A stretch of 64,000 nucleotides of DNA from contig JBCFYV010000024.1 of the NCBI GenBank assembly GCA_039000515.1, forward strand, positions 18,138,041 to 18,202,040, in the 5' to 3' direction. How positions within the stretch are numbered: position 1 is the stretch's first letter; the number at the start of each line of letters is the position of its first letter. The notes under the pieces were generated by a model. The model saw nothing but the letters and a program-made list of their open reading frames with translations. It searched no databases and was not told the DNA's origin. Below, in pieces: positions 11,801 through 23,400 of this stretch. The translations under genes and the position numbers were made by a program. Source of the DNA: Timema cristinae. Lineage: Eukaryota > Arthropoda > Insecta > Phasmatodea > Timematidae.

Positions 11801-14294
11801 TTTCTTAGAACTGCGTTTTACTTCCTGTTCGAGCTATAGGCCTCCTTATGTACTAATTATGCTAATAGGCTTTGGTATGAGATAGGTAGAATGCAGAGAA
11901 AGTGAATCCGAATTTGCATGTAGTGAGAGTGGAAAATCATTTAGGGAAAAACACCTTCAGTTCACTCGATTAGGATTCGATCCCCAACCTCCCAATCATC
12001 GGCTTGATTTTTTTTTATTCAAAGTGTATATCTGTAGAGTTTTTTTCTAAATTATGAATAGAACTGTATAATCGATCTTCAGAAAATAATTGAACTATGG
12101 GCAGTTTACTAATGATTAATTTGAAAATAATTTAAAATTTCTCAAAAATATCTTTAACAATTTTGATGTAAACATAGGCTACATTTTGGGTGTATTTAAG
12201 ATGACAATTAATACTGTTTATTTGTTTTAGGGGGAAAAGTTCTTTTAAGGGTAGTAGATGACTATTTTCAAAAACTCAAAATATTTGGAAAATATTTTTA
12301 ACGATTTTTTTTAATCGGCGTGCATTTATAATGAATAATAACATTGTGAGGGGCCTGCTTAGTTTTGGGTAAAACAAACTATTTCAAGGATAGTTTTTTA
12401 CCCCCTCGGGTGGCCGGACGGTCTATGGCGCGACTCTCGCACTAGACTGGCCCTCGAGACCGGGGAGGTTGGGTTCGAACCCAGCCGGGTGCACTGAGGT
12501 GGTTTGATCCTAAATGGTTTCCCCACTTTATCTCCACGCAAATGCGGATGCACTTCCTATAAATTCAACCTTCCCAATCCCTAACCCATTAGATTAATTA
12601 GTACATAGGCTATAGCCCGAACGGGCAGTAAGACGTGGTGCTAAAAAATGATAGTTTTTGGTGACTAGTTTTCAAAAACCATTAGCAACTTGTGCGCTTA
12701 GTAAAATAAAACAAACATATGGTAAACAAATTTAAAACACTCAAATTAAAAATATTAGCCAAATAAAATGATTTATTATTTGGTTTTAACACAGAGATCT
12801 ATATAAGTGTAACTATCAAATCGTCGAATAATATTGTCTCAGCTGACCCATTAATTAAAAAGTGAATATACGCTATGATCAAGTATCTGCGATTCTGTCG
12901 TAGGCCTACTTTTTATTTGTTATTCTTGGCCATTTTAAACATATGCCAGCCAAAAAAAGTGAAATGTTTTCCTGTCTGTGTGGGTGTCATCACATTTTTG
13001 TACATATGATTACGGCCACATTTTTTTGGCTACGGTCACTGATAGGCTATTTTGTAAAATATATTTATGATCTGTATTAAATTAGACTATGATTCAATGA
13101 ATGCTACGTTCCTATTTTCCTTCCTGCTTCCTTTTAATATTTTTATCATTAACATCCACTATGATTCCTTTTAGGTGGAGAAAGATTCAAAAGATCGGTT
13201 TGGCTGCCACGTACAAAGACGAAAACTCTGATGGAGGGAAATGGCTCCAATACTGTTTTGGGCTTACTTACTTGAGGCCCGAAGAAGTAGAAGACGCTTT
13301 CTGCGATCTGATCAGCATCCAGCCAACTGATACAAAACTGACGAGCTTCGCAGATTACCTAACTGAAACATATATAGATGAGATGGAGCAAGCGACATTC
13401 CCGCCACGCATTTGGGCAGCTGACTCATCGGACTTATGGAGGACAACAATTGCGTGCGAGAGCTTCCATTCTAGATTTAATTCATCATGTGCTTCTCACA
13501 CCCAAACATTTTTGTCTTCGTACAAAATTTAAAATCGGTCCAAACTGACACGTACATTCGAATCAACAGTGTAAGAGAAGGTAATGTGCAAAAGACAGAT
13601 AATAAGTCTAAGTTGAAACAATCATTCGTTGAAAAAAAACTTAAACAGTTTAGGAATGGAGAAATAGACAGATTAAGCTTAGTGAAGTGTGTGTCCTTCC
13701 AAAACTCCTTTGTATGACTTGTTTATATTATGTTTGTTATACTATTATTTAGCATACATATAGATATTATTGACAATGTTTTAAAAACGAACATTTCACT
13801 TTGATATAATATTGTTTGATTTATATTTTTTGATTTGTGTCCTTCTTACTGCCAGACATAGTATTAATATTTGTTTATGTTCAGAGTTGGCGCAATTCGG
13901 GTCCATTATTGGGAAGGGGGGTATTGGCGCAATTCGGGCGAGCTCATCGAAATGGATCGTCTACCTCAGGAAAAGTTATATACATTGTTGTTGTTGCGAT
14001 GTATAAAGAAAATAGATTAAATTCATAAACAACTATGAATTGAATTCAAAGCTAAAGAGTCTGAGGTTAAATATTCATCAGATTACTTAAATGTTAACTT
14101 AAGATGTCGCCCATAAGAAATGGCGCATAGTAAATAACAACATGATAATTTGAATTCCATCATTAAATATTAATCCTTTAAAAATGCCACCTAGTCAATG
14201 ACAACAATACAATCTAATTTCAAATATAATATATACGTCCATTAGGAATGGCACATAGCATATGACAACAAAATAAGTTAAATTCAAATATTAA

Positions 14295-14366
<72 letters not shown>

Positions 14367-14390
14367 TATATATTATTATTATTATTATTA

Positions 14391-14468
<78 letters not shown>

Positions 14469-17400
14469 GCACCGCGTCTTACTACCCTTTCGGGTTATAC
14501 GCACTTACGCTAATGTGTAATGGTAGGGTGATTGTCAGATGAAATGAAGGACCTACAGTTTAACGTGGAATCCGAACCACGGTGGCGACCTGGTATTCCA
14601 CACATTCACAAGATGTCTTGTCAGAGGTGTAGGAAGGGTTTGGAAATCAGATAAATCTGTGCCGGGACCGAGGATCGAACCCCGGCCGCCAGCATAGAAG
14701 TCTGACACCGTACCCCTAGACCACCAGGTCACCTAGCAAATAATAAGTGTTTGCCCATTAAAATGGGACATAGCATATGGCAACAAGATAAACTAATTTC
14801 AAATATAAAATATTCGTCCATAAGAAATGGCACATAGCGTATGACAATAAGATATGTTAAATTCAAATACTAAATATTTGTCCATAAGAAATGGCACATA
14901 GCGTATGACAATAAGATATGTTAAATTCAAATACTAAATATTCGCCCATTAAAACGGGACGTAGCAAATGGCAACAAGATAAACTAATTTCAAATATAAA
15001 ATATTTCCCGTGAACATTAATTTAAACAATACAGTACATAATCGATACAATCGATTATTCGTGACTCTACTGGCGATAAGTGATGCAATAAAGTGATCTC
15101 TAAAAAAAACTATGTTCCTAACTGTCAGATTGATTTTAAAGTTATTTGAAATTTAAGCCAAAATTGAATTATGAAAAGATTTACCTTAAAAAAAAAGAAG
15201 TTTAATTTGCCAAAAATGGATTTAGTTCTTACATTTTACGTAGCTGAAAGCCGGAGCTTATCCTATCCCTGATATAACTCAGGCCTAATTGTAAATTTCG
15301 TAGCCACAGGCACCAGAATATATACCCTAAAGCACAGAAGAGGGGAAGATGGGAAAAAAGGGGGGAATAACATTCGAGAATAAAAAAGGAACACAAGAAA
15401 GCGCAAGTTGATTCGCTTCGAGAGAGGCCGTGGGCGTTCGGGAGTCTTCTCGGAGGGTATCTCTTTACTGCGCAAGTCCATTCAACCCAAGGCGTTGGCT
15501 TGAACTTGACATTCAGTCTTCACAGTCAGTATTCAATTTTTCCGGTTCAGTGAAGGTGCGTTAGGTGGTTTTGTGTCGTTCTTCCGCGCAGCCCCAGTCA
15601 ACAAGCAAACGAGGTAAGTCTTGACTATTTATGTTTGTCTCGTGTCTATCATAAAACATCCGATGCTACAAAATAACACTAATTATGAAGTAGAATGCTA
15701 TAAATTTTTTGACAAAAAATACGTTTATATTTTTCAAAAGGCTCTCCCATTGAAGTTTGGACTGTAGACCTACAGCCAAACACGTTTGTTCAGACGGGAT
15801 AAATTAGTTTCCTGCTGGACCACAATGTTGAAGTCACGTTGTATGATGTAATATTCATAACACAGACACATCTTGAAGCGATTGTGTAACCATTTCCTTC
15901 CATTTCTATCTCCTTCTTTCAAGTGCATCTACTTTCACCGGTAACTACTAAGTCCTCCACCGGTCGTACATGCGGAGTTTCCGGTTCGCGTGCGTTCTTC
16001 TCTTGTTTTCTTGGTTCCTTACTCGCTCTTATTCACTTGTTTGCTAGTTGTCTGTTCAGTGGAGAGAAACGAGTTATCTTTACTAAAGTGTGTCAAGAAT
16101 AATAAATGAGTACATGTAAAATAATTGGTAATTAGAGTCCATGGGATCTTATCATGAAACTGGCAACAGGCCTCGTGGTATAGTGGTCAGAGACCCTAGC
16201 TTCTGACCTAGAGGTCTCGTGTTTGATTCCCGGCTGGTACTGCGGGATTTTTCTCGAAAGGGTAATAATTCCTATGGTCAATAGGACTTGGTTAATTTGA
16301 TTAAAATTAGGTTAAGATCTTAATTTGCGTTACCTCGTCATATTCACTACCATCAGCCCCTCACCTCAATAGTACATGGAAAAAGTTTCCACGAAAAGAT
16401 GTACGATTAGTACATTCGGGCGTCCCCTGGGCAATGTTTCATCAGTACTGGATAATCTCCCGGCAAACTGAGCTGCAGGATGATGTAGTCCAAACATGTT
16501 GTTATTATTATTAAAATGGCTTTTATGAATGATTTGTTGAGGTAGTATTTAGTAGGATGCATTCGGTGTTTCACAAAAAGCGATGCCATCCTTCTTTCCC
16601 GTTGGTGGACGGGTTTCTCGTCGCAATGGGATTGGTGGACCTTCTTGGTGTCGCGACGTGTCTTTGGCTATGCGGAGTTTCATCACAGCCTGTTGAACCA
16701 ATGGCGTGTGAGTTACTCAGGTGTGCATGATCTAATCAGCAACCAGGCGTTTCTTAATACAATACATGTCTTTTTATTCAAACAGTTCAAACAGCATGAA
16801 AAAAACGAGTTCACGGGATCTTGAAAGTTTGCTGTTACCAATTCCAACATGTGATTCTGATATGAAATGTTTCTATCCTTAACATTTTCAAAGGCATGTG
16901 GCATAATCTGTAGGTATGTATGTACCTCAAATGTAATTTTGACGAAAATCTATCAAAGTATCGACATTTCACGAGAAATGATTGTAACAATACATTTATA
17001 GAAGCCCTTGTAGATAGAGCAAAGAGCGTACTCGACTACTGTAGTACAGTCATTACGATGAAATCTCATAGTAGATACTTATTATATAGCCTCTCCCTTT
17101 GGAGAAGTGTTCGAACATTCCATGTTCCAATGCGTTTCTTTGGTGAAGTGAAATCTAGAGTAGTTTCCTCCCGGAGATCCAAATGGGAGACAATTTAACT
17201 GTGAAGTTCCTTACTAGATCACGACTCATATCTCATAAGCTGTTGTTCTTTGGGAATCCAGAGGATCTTAAATGCGGCGGCTTCCCCTTGAATTACACCT
17301 CCTATGTCATTGACCAAATTGTGGCTCATTCACCTTTGGGGGTGATTTCTCACCCCCAAAGGCAAGAGGATACTCTTGATCTATATCCGCTCATTCGCCC

Positions 17401-20400
17401 TCATAAGAGGCCGTTGTCACTTAGTACTGTTACAATGGTCCTTCATAGACTAATTTGATAACGTGACAAACAAGGTGAAATTTAAATGGAAAAATAATTT
17501 GTTTAACAATAAATACATTTATTAAAAACATAAATAATAAGAATTAGGTTTATAATAATGTTAAAGATCACAAGTTTGAAGCTTGTTTCAATTAATAAGA
17601 CTTTGTGAAATTTGATAGTCTTGCTGTAGCTACAAGGGCTGAGCTGGAGCCAGGCCCCAGGTAGGTTTTTCTGAAGGAGAAAACAATTAAGTAGTCATTA
17701 GCAAAAAGGTATTGGACACAAGATATACATATATACTCTAATCAGTTAGCTAGACTGGGTCTTAAGGCAATATCCTTAAAACACTTTTGGTTAGTAAAAA
17801 AAAAGTAAGATCAGTAGATAACAGTGGTCGATGGCTAACAACAGGTGTCGATTAACAGGTACTATGGCTGGTCTCTTTCCCTATCGATACTGCCAGAGCA
17901 TTCAATAGTACAAACAATGCTAATAGGAATTACACTAAAAAGCAACACCAAAACTATAGGAGTAAAAAAACAGGCAAAGACAAAAATATTATTTGCGCGG
18001 ACCCCATATGGCACAAGCGGAGTTCCGCGGGTTGCTGACCCAAGCTAATACCGCACGTGAAGTGTGACTACTTGAACAAACCATAACATAGAACTCTATC
18101 AACCCAACTGGGAATTGGAAACAAGACATACAGCCTAGTTGTAGCCATACTAATATTAAACAAATGCAGATGACGTCCACGGCGTCATGAGAAACATTAA
18201 CTCAGAATAAATAAATGGAGCTTGTGGAGGTTAGCAAGTCTTTGACTAAGACCTTACTACATTCGAAGCCAAATGCCCATAATGTAAAGCCTGTATCGTA
18301 AGGATACAGAGAAACATAGTCGCTAGGACTGATATACTAAGTCTAAAGGGACGTTAAATACTAGTCATACTAAATATTTGTCCTTCAGACAGGAGGACAC
18401 AATATTTAACCAATTAAATAAACCTTTTTTAATTTTGAAGGAAACAAGACTTGAAAAGGTTAACTATCAATTCGACATAATATAAAATTATCAAACAAAA
18501 AGAAAGTCGCTTCGACTATAGACACAGAACAGACAAAATACCAAACATGTCTAGATAGACGTTTGTCTAGTTCTCTTTTACAACAAAACTAGGCCCTAAG
18601 TCATAAGGACTAACGATGTTGCCAGGATACTTAAGTATTTGAAGTATGTCCTCCTGGCCGACGTGGCGGTGAATCTGACGGCCAACACTCCATGGTCGCC
18701 TTTATCTTCGTTGAGTAAAGTTGCAGAAGTTCCTCCTTCGACGCTGGGTTGTAGTAGTTTGGGTATAATATGAACCTGAGAAGCAGCCTTTATATACTTT
18801 CAAATCTGACTTGAACGGAACAAAACAAAATAGGTGATAAACTCAGAAATATGGAAAAAGAGAGAGGGACGAAGGCGGGGAGAAAGGAAAACGAAGCAGG
18901 GAGAACCGCTATTGGGGAAGGGGGAAAACATGTATCCTTGGACGGCCGCTAGTCTTCTCTGAAGGGCAAGCGGGTCACTAGGTCGAGTCCATTCTACGCT
19001 TCTTTCTTCATCCTAGGTTGTAATGAAAGAACGTGTGGCTGAAGTCAGGCCGCCATCATTGAATAATTTTCTTTTCTAACACGTGGCGAACAAATCCAAG
19101 AACATCTTGAAATGGTGAGTAGATACCGAAGCATCTTTTATTTAAATATATCCGTTTTAATTATATTCTTTAGGCTCAGCTATTATTTTTATGAGAATTA
19201 GCTATATAGACGTCCTTTACAATATTTACTTGCAGGCAGCATGGCAAATCGCATGCGAATCTATCCGACATCATCCAATGGCAACGGGTATGTGTTAAAG
19301 CATTTTATTCATAAATACGATAATTTCAATCCTCTTCTTTGATATCCGTTACAGTATTTATCAAAAGACCATATCTTTCGAACAACCATGTGTTTCAATT
19401 ACGTGATTGTATCAGAGACTTCACCTAGTCAGGAAAATAAATTTTGAGGTAGATTACTTTTAAATATGTTAATATTACTTCTTTCTTTCTATTGTCTTAA
19501 ATTATCAAAATATTGATATTCATTTGTAGCTGTCCAAACTGCCTGATTGACATGCTACAGTACTGGGGTACTCCTTTTCCCGGGAGTCACTCGGCTGGCT
19601 GATTGTATTGTCAAGGACACTAGGCGACGTGGTCACCACATCCCTACGCCAATATATAGGACATATTTAATTAGGTTTTAAAAAATATTTTTATTTTTAT
19701 TCATATTTAAAGTATTAGGCCCTAATGTAATTAAATTGTTACTATACACTAATATAGAATAATACTACTGAATATATTGGAGAAAAGTTAATTTAAGAGT
19801 CGAGCACTAAGAATTTGTCTTTGAAAATTGTATTTCAAACCACAATAAACTAAGATTGTGTCGCAATATTTATGTTATCCTGTTTATAAAATTGTATTAA
19901 AATAGAATATAAAATTATCAAAAGTAAACGATTTAATTAAAAACTAACCACATCGATGGGTACGTGAACTAAACACTAAATGTTCAGTTAGGCTTTACAA
20001 TGATAGAGAGATCAGGATTCGAGCCTCCACCTGAAACAGTGATGGTGACAACACTTAACCAGATATTTTTAAAACATTCTAATTTTTAACTATAAATCCA
20101 ATTAAAAATGAGTTACTGTAATTATTTTTCAAAAATGTCTTGTGTAGTTCATAATTAACAAATGAAGTACCTGTTAGTACCCAGAACTACAAATCAATGA
20201 AATAAAAATATTAAAAACAACAAGTTCGTACATTTGTTGTTTTTACAGTGGACGATGCGACCGGCCGCTACACCACCGGCTTCTTCTTCGGCAACAGCTT
20301 CTGGCTAGGTTCAGCATCTCTATGTGAGAGTCTGGGTGTTCGAGACCCTCGTAACACCTCCCTACCTTCACCCTTCCTCCTGGGATTTTACAAGCTACGA

Positions 20401-23400
20401 GTCGAGCTGGACTAGTCGCCGAAATCTCGCCTAACGTTAGTCACAACATACAGTAATTTTGACGGAGGTTTATATCAATGATAAACAGGAGCTTATGTCA
20501 CATAACGTTAGTCACAACATACAGTAATTTGGACGGAGGTTTATATCAATGATAAACAGGAGCTTATGTCACCTAACGTTAGTCACAAGCATACAGTAAT
20601 TTGGACGGAGGCTTATATCAATGATAAACAGGAGCGTATGTCAACTAACGTTAGTCACAACATTCAGTAATTTGAACTGCTCCAGTGAAGGTTTTTATCA
20701 CTATCATACAGAAGTTGATGTTGTCTAGACTCCATCACCAGGGGCGCATACAGAAATTCTTCTTGGGGGGGGGGTTCCAAAGTAAAGAAGTTACAAGTCA
20801 ACAGTCAATCCAAGCCATTACTTGTATACAATTCATACTTTGAACAAGTTATCAATTACTTTATGAGACTACATAAAAATTATACAGTATAACCTAAAGC
20901 ATTACATCTAGCTGTAACATGTATTGCTTCAGAACATTAAGGGGATTTAACATTGCTAAATCATTGTTTTGTATTATAATTTTATTTATCTTTCAATCTT
21001 TCATGTTCGCCGACGGAGGACATGGGAGACACCCCACTGCATGTGAGGCCCTGTCCATCACAATATATATTATATGTATTAAGTTCCTATAAAGACACCA
21101 ATTCAACTTATTGACCACACACAAAATCATTCTAAAACTAAATTGAAATAACTTGTATTCTTCCTATATACAGATTCGCAATCTTCACATAGGCCTCTGC
21201 CTGCCTTATTCGTGCAACTCAGAGGACGCTCAGTTACTACTGGAACTCTCTTCGTTGGTCGGGAACGAACTCAGGACTGTGGAAGTATCTAATGTGAGAT
21301 CCCCACACCACAGCTACAACATCTGGGAAGACACCACCTTCTGGATACTAGTGTGAGTTAGTCGTGATGTGACTTGAAATGTAAACTATTGCAATTGCAT
21401 TTAGAGTGTGTACAAGCGTAATTGCATGTGTGAATTAACATACAACTATCAAATAGAAATACTTGTCTTGTAGGACTTGTGCTCGTAAAATGTAGTTTCC
21501 TTCATGCTTATCAGATGTGTCATTACTTTTAATATCCATAGATAAGTCAAGTATGCTCTGCAATAAAGATTAAGGTAGTTTTCAATTGAGATTTGAATCG
21601 GTTTTAACATATAATGATTTTGTTGGGGAACCCATTTGCCTTATTTTCAACAAGCTTTTGCTCTAAAATAAGCATTGTCTGTGACTTCCTAACATTTTTA
21701 TTGCAATAAAAACGTTGATGTAATTATTAAAGTTTAATGTGATTATAGTAATAAATCATTAAAATTACTAACATGGTTCATTAGCTGTCTGTCATGAGGA
21801 GAAATCAGATTAGTAATGAAGTTATCGGATGTTGGAGTACAGGGAGTAGATGATATAGTAGAGGAAGTAAGACTGTGATGGTATGGGCATGTAATGAGGA
21901 TGGAAAAAGAGAGGATGCTGAAGAAAGTGTTGGAAATGAAGTATGTAGGAAAAAGACTGCAAGGGAGGCCAAGAAAAAAAAAATGGGAGGAGCAGATAAC
22001 AGAAAGTGTTAAAGTCAGAGGAGACAAATGGAGGAAATTAAAGGAGTTGTGGTGGAAGGATAGAGGAAAATGGAAGCTTTTTAATAAATGACTTGGCCAC
22101 AAGCTGGAAACAGTTGATGATGATGATAGTGATGATGGCTCTATTTTTTATAAGAGCAATTAAGATATTAAAGAAAATTCTTAAAATATTTATTTTGAAA
22201 GTCAAGTTTGTTAGTTAAACAATGGTTAAAATTAAAGAAAATTAAAATGTGGAAACAAAAAATAGTTTAAAATTCGTTAGAGCACCATTTAACTTATTCC
22301 TGCACCTAAATGGTATATTGTATTGAGATCTTAAACAAATTTGTTTGAAATCTTCCTATGAAATAATTAACATACCAATTCATTCATTTCCTTCTGTAGC
22401 ACTTAAAACGTTTGATAGATTTGAGCAATACTCATGGCTAACTTTAAGGATATGTATATAAGTTAAATAAAAAATTAGGTATTTTGTGCATTTCAAGTGC
22501 TTAAGTGGTAAAATGCCTGAAGTTGTCATGAATTTTTGTATGTTGATACTGCACATACAAAATTTTATTTAAAGTCTAAACTAGACAAAATAGTTTTTAA
22601 AACATTTTAAGAGGGTATGCTATCAAACATAGAGAAATCAATCAATTAAACTTTGTAAATTCATTCATAGTCTCCCCTAAAATATCACAAAAAATATGAA
22701 TTGATGCAATTGTTTCAAAAAGTAAAATAAGGTATTCAACTGTGGTTTTTAAAATTGTATAATTTTCTCATATATGAGAGTCAAAGCAAAGGCAAATTTT
22801 TGATAAATTAATAAATTTTTTATATATTTATCTTATACAAATAAAATACTTTGAAACTAAAGGTTGAAATCAGATTGCATTAAAACTGTGGCACAGGAGA
22901 AAATATTATGAGGCAGGCCAAAACTCATAAATAAATTTATTTCAAAGGAATTTATTTTACTAAATTTGTTGCTTACATAATCGATCATTGTTAAAATCTA
23001 TTTTCCCCGGAAAGAGTGGAGGGGGTGGGGGGGAAGAGTGATTAAATTACTTGGGCTAGGGTTGTCACATATTTTGTAAAAAAAAATGTTTAGCATTGTT
23101 CACCAGCCAAAATGTAACAGAAATTATTAATCCAATCTTAGCTCCATTATTTACATATTAATGATAAGCTAAACCATATTTGTATAGTACTCAAACACTG
23201 AGATATTAATGATAAAACACATATACTTATACATTTTGTTATAAAGAGTAAATTAACAAAGTTTCATTAATGTTAGTAATTTAATGCTAGGTTTTATTTA
23301 AAAAGGTTGAACTCTGGAATCAACTATATAGTTTAGTCAATACTACACTTTAAAAAACTAAAAGAGCTTCTTAAAACCATAAACAGGATAGGCATTGATT

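Larger units (their letters stand above)
7232..13700 (+). pseudogene. MULE transposase with FLYWCH zinc finger, broken
   Basis: Part 1 (7232-7464) encodes [20 protein letters not shown] and a FLYWCH finger with WRC-x5-C and HNH. Part 2 (11098-11713) resumes after the insertion: [31 protein letters not shown] (first catalytic aspartate region), [14 protein letters not shown] and [10 protein letters not shown]. Part 3 (from 13175) splices in phase 2 to give [17 protein letters not shown], then [10 protein letters not shown] and [10 protein letters not shown]; a shift near 13490 moves to [20 protein letters not shown]. Stops at 11351-11353 and 11561-11563 plus the shift show it is dead. The order matches insect MULE transposases. 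Confidence 0.82.
6895..13938 (+). mobile_element. MULE (Mutator-like) DNA transposon with FLYWCH domain, inactivated and internally invaded
   Basis: Inverted termini CCCGAATTGCGCCA occur twice at the left (6895, 6946) and twice, inverted, at the right (13888, 13925). Between them lie FLYWCH-finger and MULE transposase coding parts on the + strand. The coding region is split by a palindromic TTAA element at 7465-11093, and the transposase intron contains two SINE copies. No clear 8-10 bp target duplication could be found at the outer ends. Confidence 0.8.

Noticed and set aside
14090..15010. CRISPR-like array
   Set aside because: Units are contiguous satellite repeats without unique spacers, in an animal-type genome.
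15263..15481. small protein on the - strand
   Set aside because: No start context, no recognised motif, and the region looks like a non-coding exon or element terminus.
16158..16235. tRNA gene on the + strand
   Set aside because: A and B boxes are present but the acceptor stem does not pair and a SINE body follows. The same holds for the tRNA-like heads at 4594, 12399, 26548 and 45541.
21743..22102. 119-codon - strand protein
   Set aside because: It is the reverse of the RTE-like LINE fragment, whose sense text is recognisable.
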